From NCBI RefSeq assembly GCF_049310905.1, contig NZ_JBMEMN010000033.1, forward strand, positions 1-25,137: 25,137 bases of DNA, given 5' to 3'. Below are positions 25,039 to 25,137 of this stretch, in pieces. Both the position numbers and the translations under genes were made by a program. Each line of letters begins with the position of its first letter. Position 1 is the first letter of the stretch. The stretch is from Gudongella sp049310905 (lineage in GTDB: Bacteria > Bacillota > Clostridia > Tissierellales > Tissierellaceae). The notes under the pieces are model-generated. The model worked only from the letters and a program-made list of their open reading frames with translations, ran no database searches and was not told the origin of the DNA.

Positions 25039-25137
25039 ATTTACCTCCCCGATAATGTTAATATATCTTTAATAATACCACTAATCACTTAATATTAAAA
25101 GCTTCCAATAGATAGACTTTTTATGAATTCCCAGTTA

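Noticed and set aside
25039..25137. hisS promoter or T-box at the right edge
   Set aside because: Several AT-rich -10-like hexamers exist, but none has a fair -35 at correct spacing, and no T-box sequence is present before the window ends.
1..25137. Mobile elements, CRISPR arrays, prophage, toxin-antitoxin or defence genes
   Set aside because: I saw no transposase or integrase-like product, spaced direct repeats, or tRNA-like attachment site. Codon and base use look uniform throughout, and apart from the four-gene left cluster and the 71-aa ORF the genes are core housekeeping genes in familiar clostridial order.

Overview
The window reads as ordinary chromosome from a low-GC, Gram-positive anaerobe, most likely a member of the Clostridia (a Tissierellales- or Peptostreptococcales-like lineage would fit; the genus cannot be fixed from sequence alone). 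The evidence is AT-rich DNA, strong GGAGG-type ribosome binding sites, near-consensus sigma-A promoters, a threonine T-box, a Firmicutes-style L20/infC leader, and the clostridial gene order infC-rpmI-rplT / ktrB-ktrA / rRNA methylase / pheST / zapA / U32 / mutS2. All but one of the genes lie on the minus strand, so transcription runs right to left.

Layout, in transcription order from the right edge. (a) hisS, then a promoter and T-box leader, then thrS and the dipeptidase gene pepV. (b) A near-perfect promoter just after pepV, a roughly 180-nt leader with an attenuator, then infC (AUU start), rpmI and rplT, closed by a strong terminator. (c) The potassium-uptake pair ktrB-ktrA and a SpoU/TrmH-type RNA methyltransferase, tightly packed. 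(d) A separate promoter, then pheS-pheT-zapA-U32 peptidase/hydroxylase-mutS2-argS, packed with 12-65 nt gaps. (e) The only plus-strand gene, a 71-codon ORF of unknown function with its own promoter and terminator; that terminator faces the end of argS. (f) A divergent minus-strand cluster: a DUF4080-type radical SAM enzyme, a six-pass membrane protein (4-nt overlap), a TPR protein, and a phosphate butyryltransferase-family enzyme without a kinase partner. (g) The left 274 bases hold two tandem sigma-A promoters and a leader-like stretch pointing left out of the window, most simply the control region of an rRNA (or other stable RNA) operon.

Functionally the window is dominated by translation: four aminoacyl-tRNA synthetases, IF3, L35, L20 and an rRNA/tRNA methylase, plus RNA-based control of thrS and infC. 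Potassium homeostasis, peptide turnover, division (ZapA) and a MutS2 ribosome-rescue/recombination protein make up the rest. I see no mobile element, CRISPR array, phage gene, toxin-antitoxin pair or defence system, and I do not claim a new system. The least explained parts are the radical SAM/membrane/TPR/Ptb cluster, the 71-aa plus-strand gene, and a perfect inverted repeat over the leftmost promoter.
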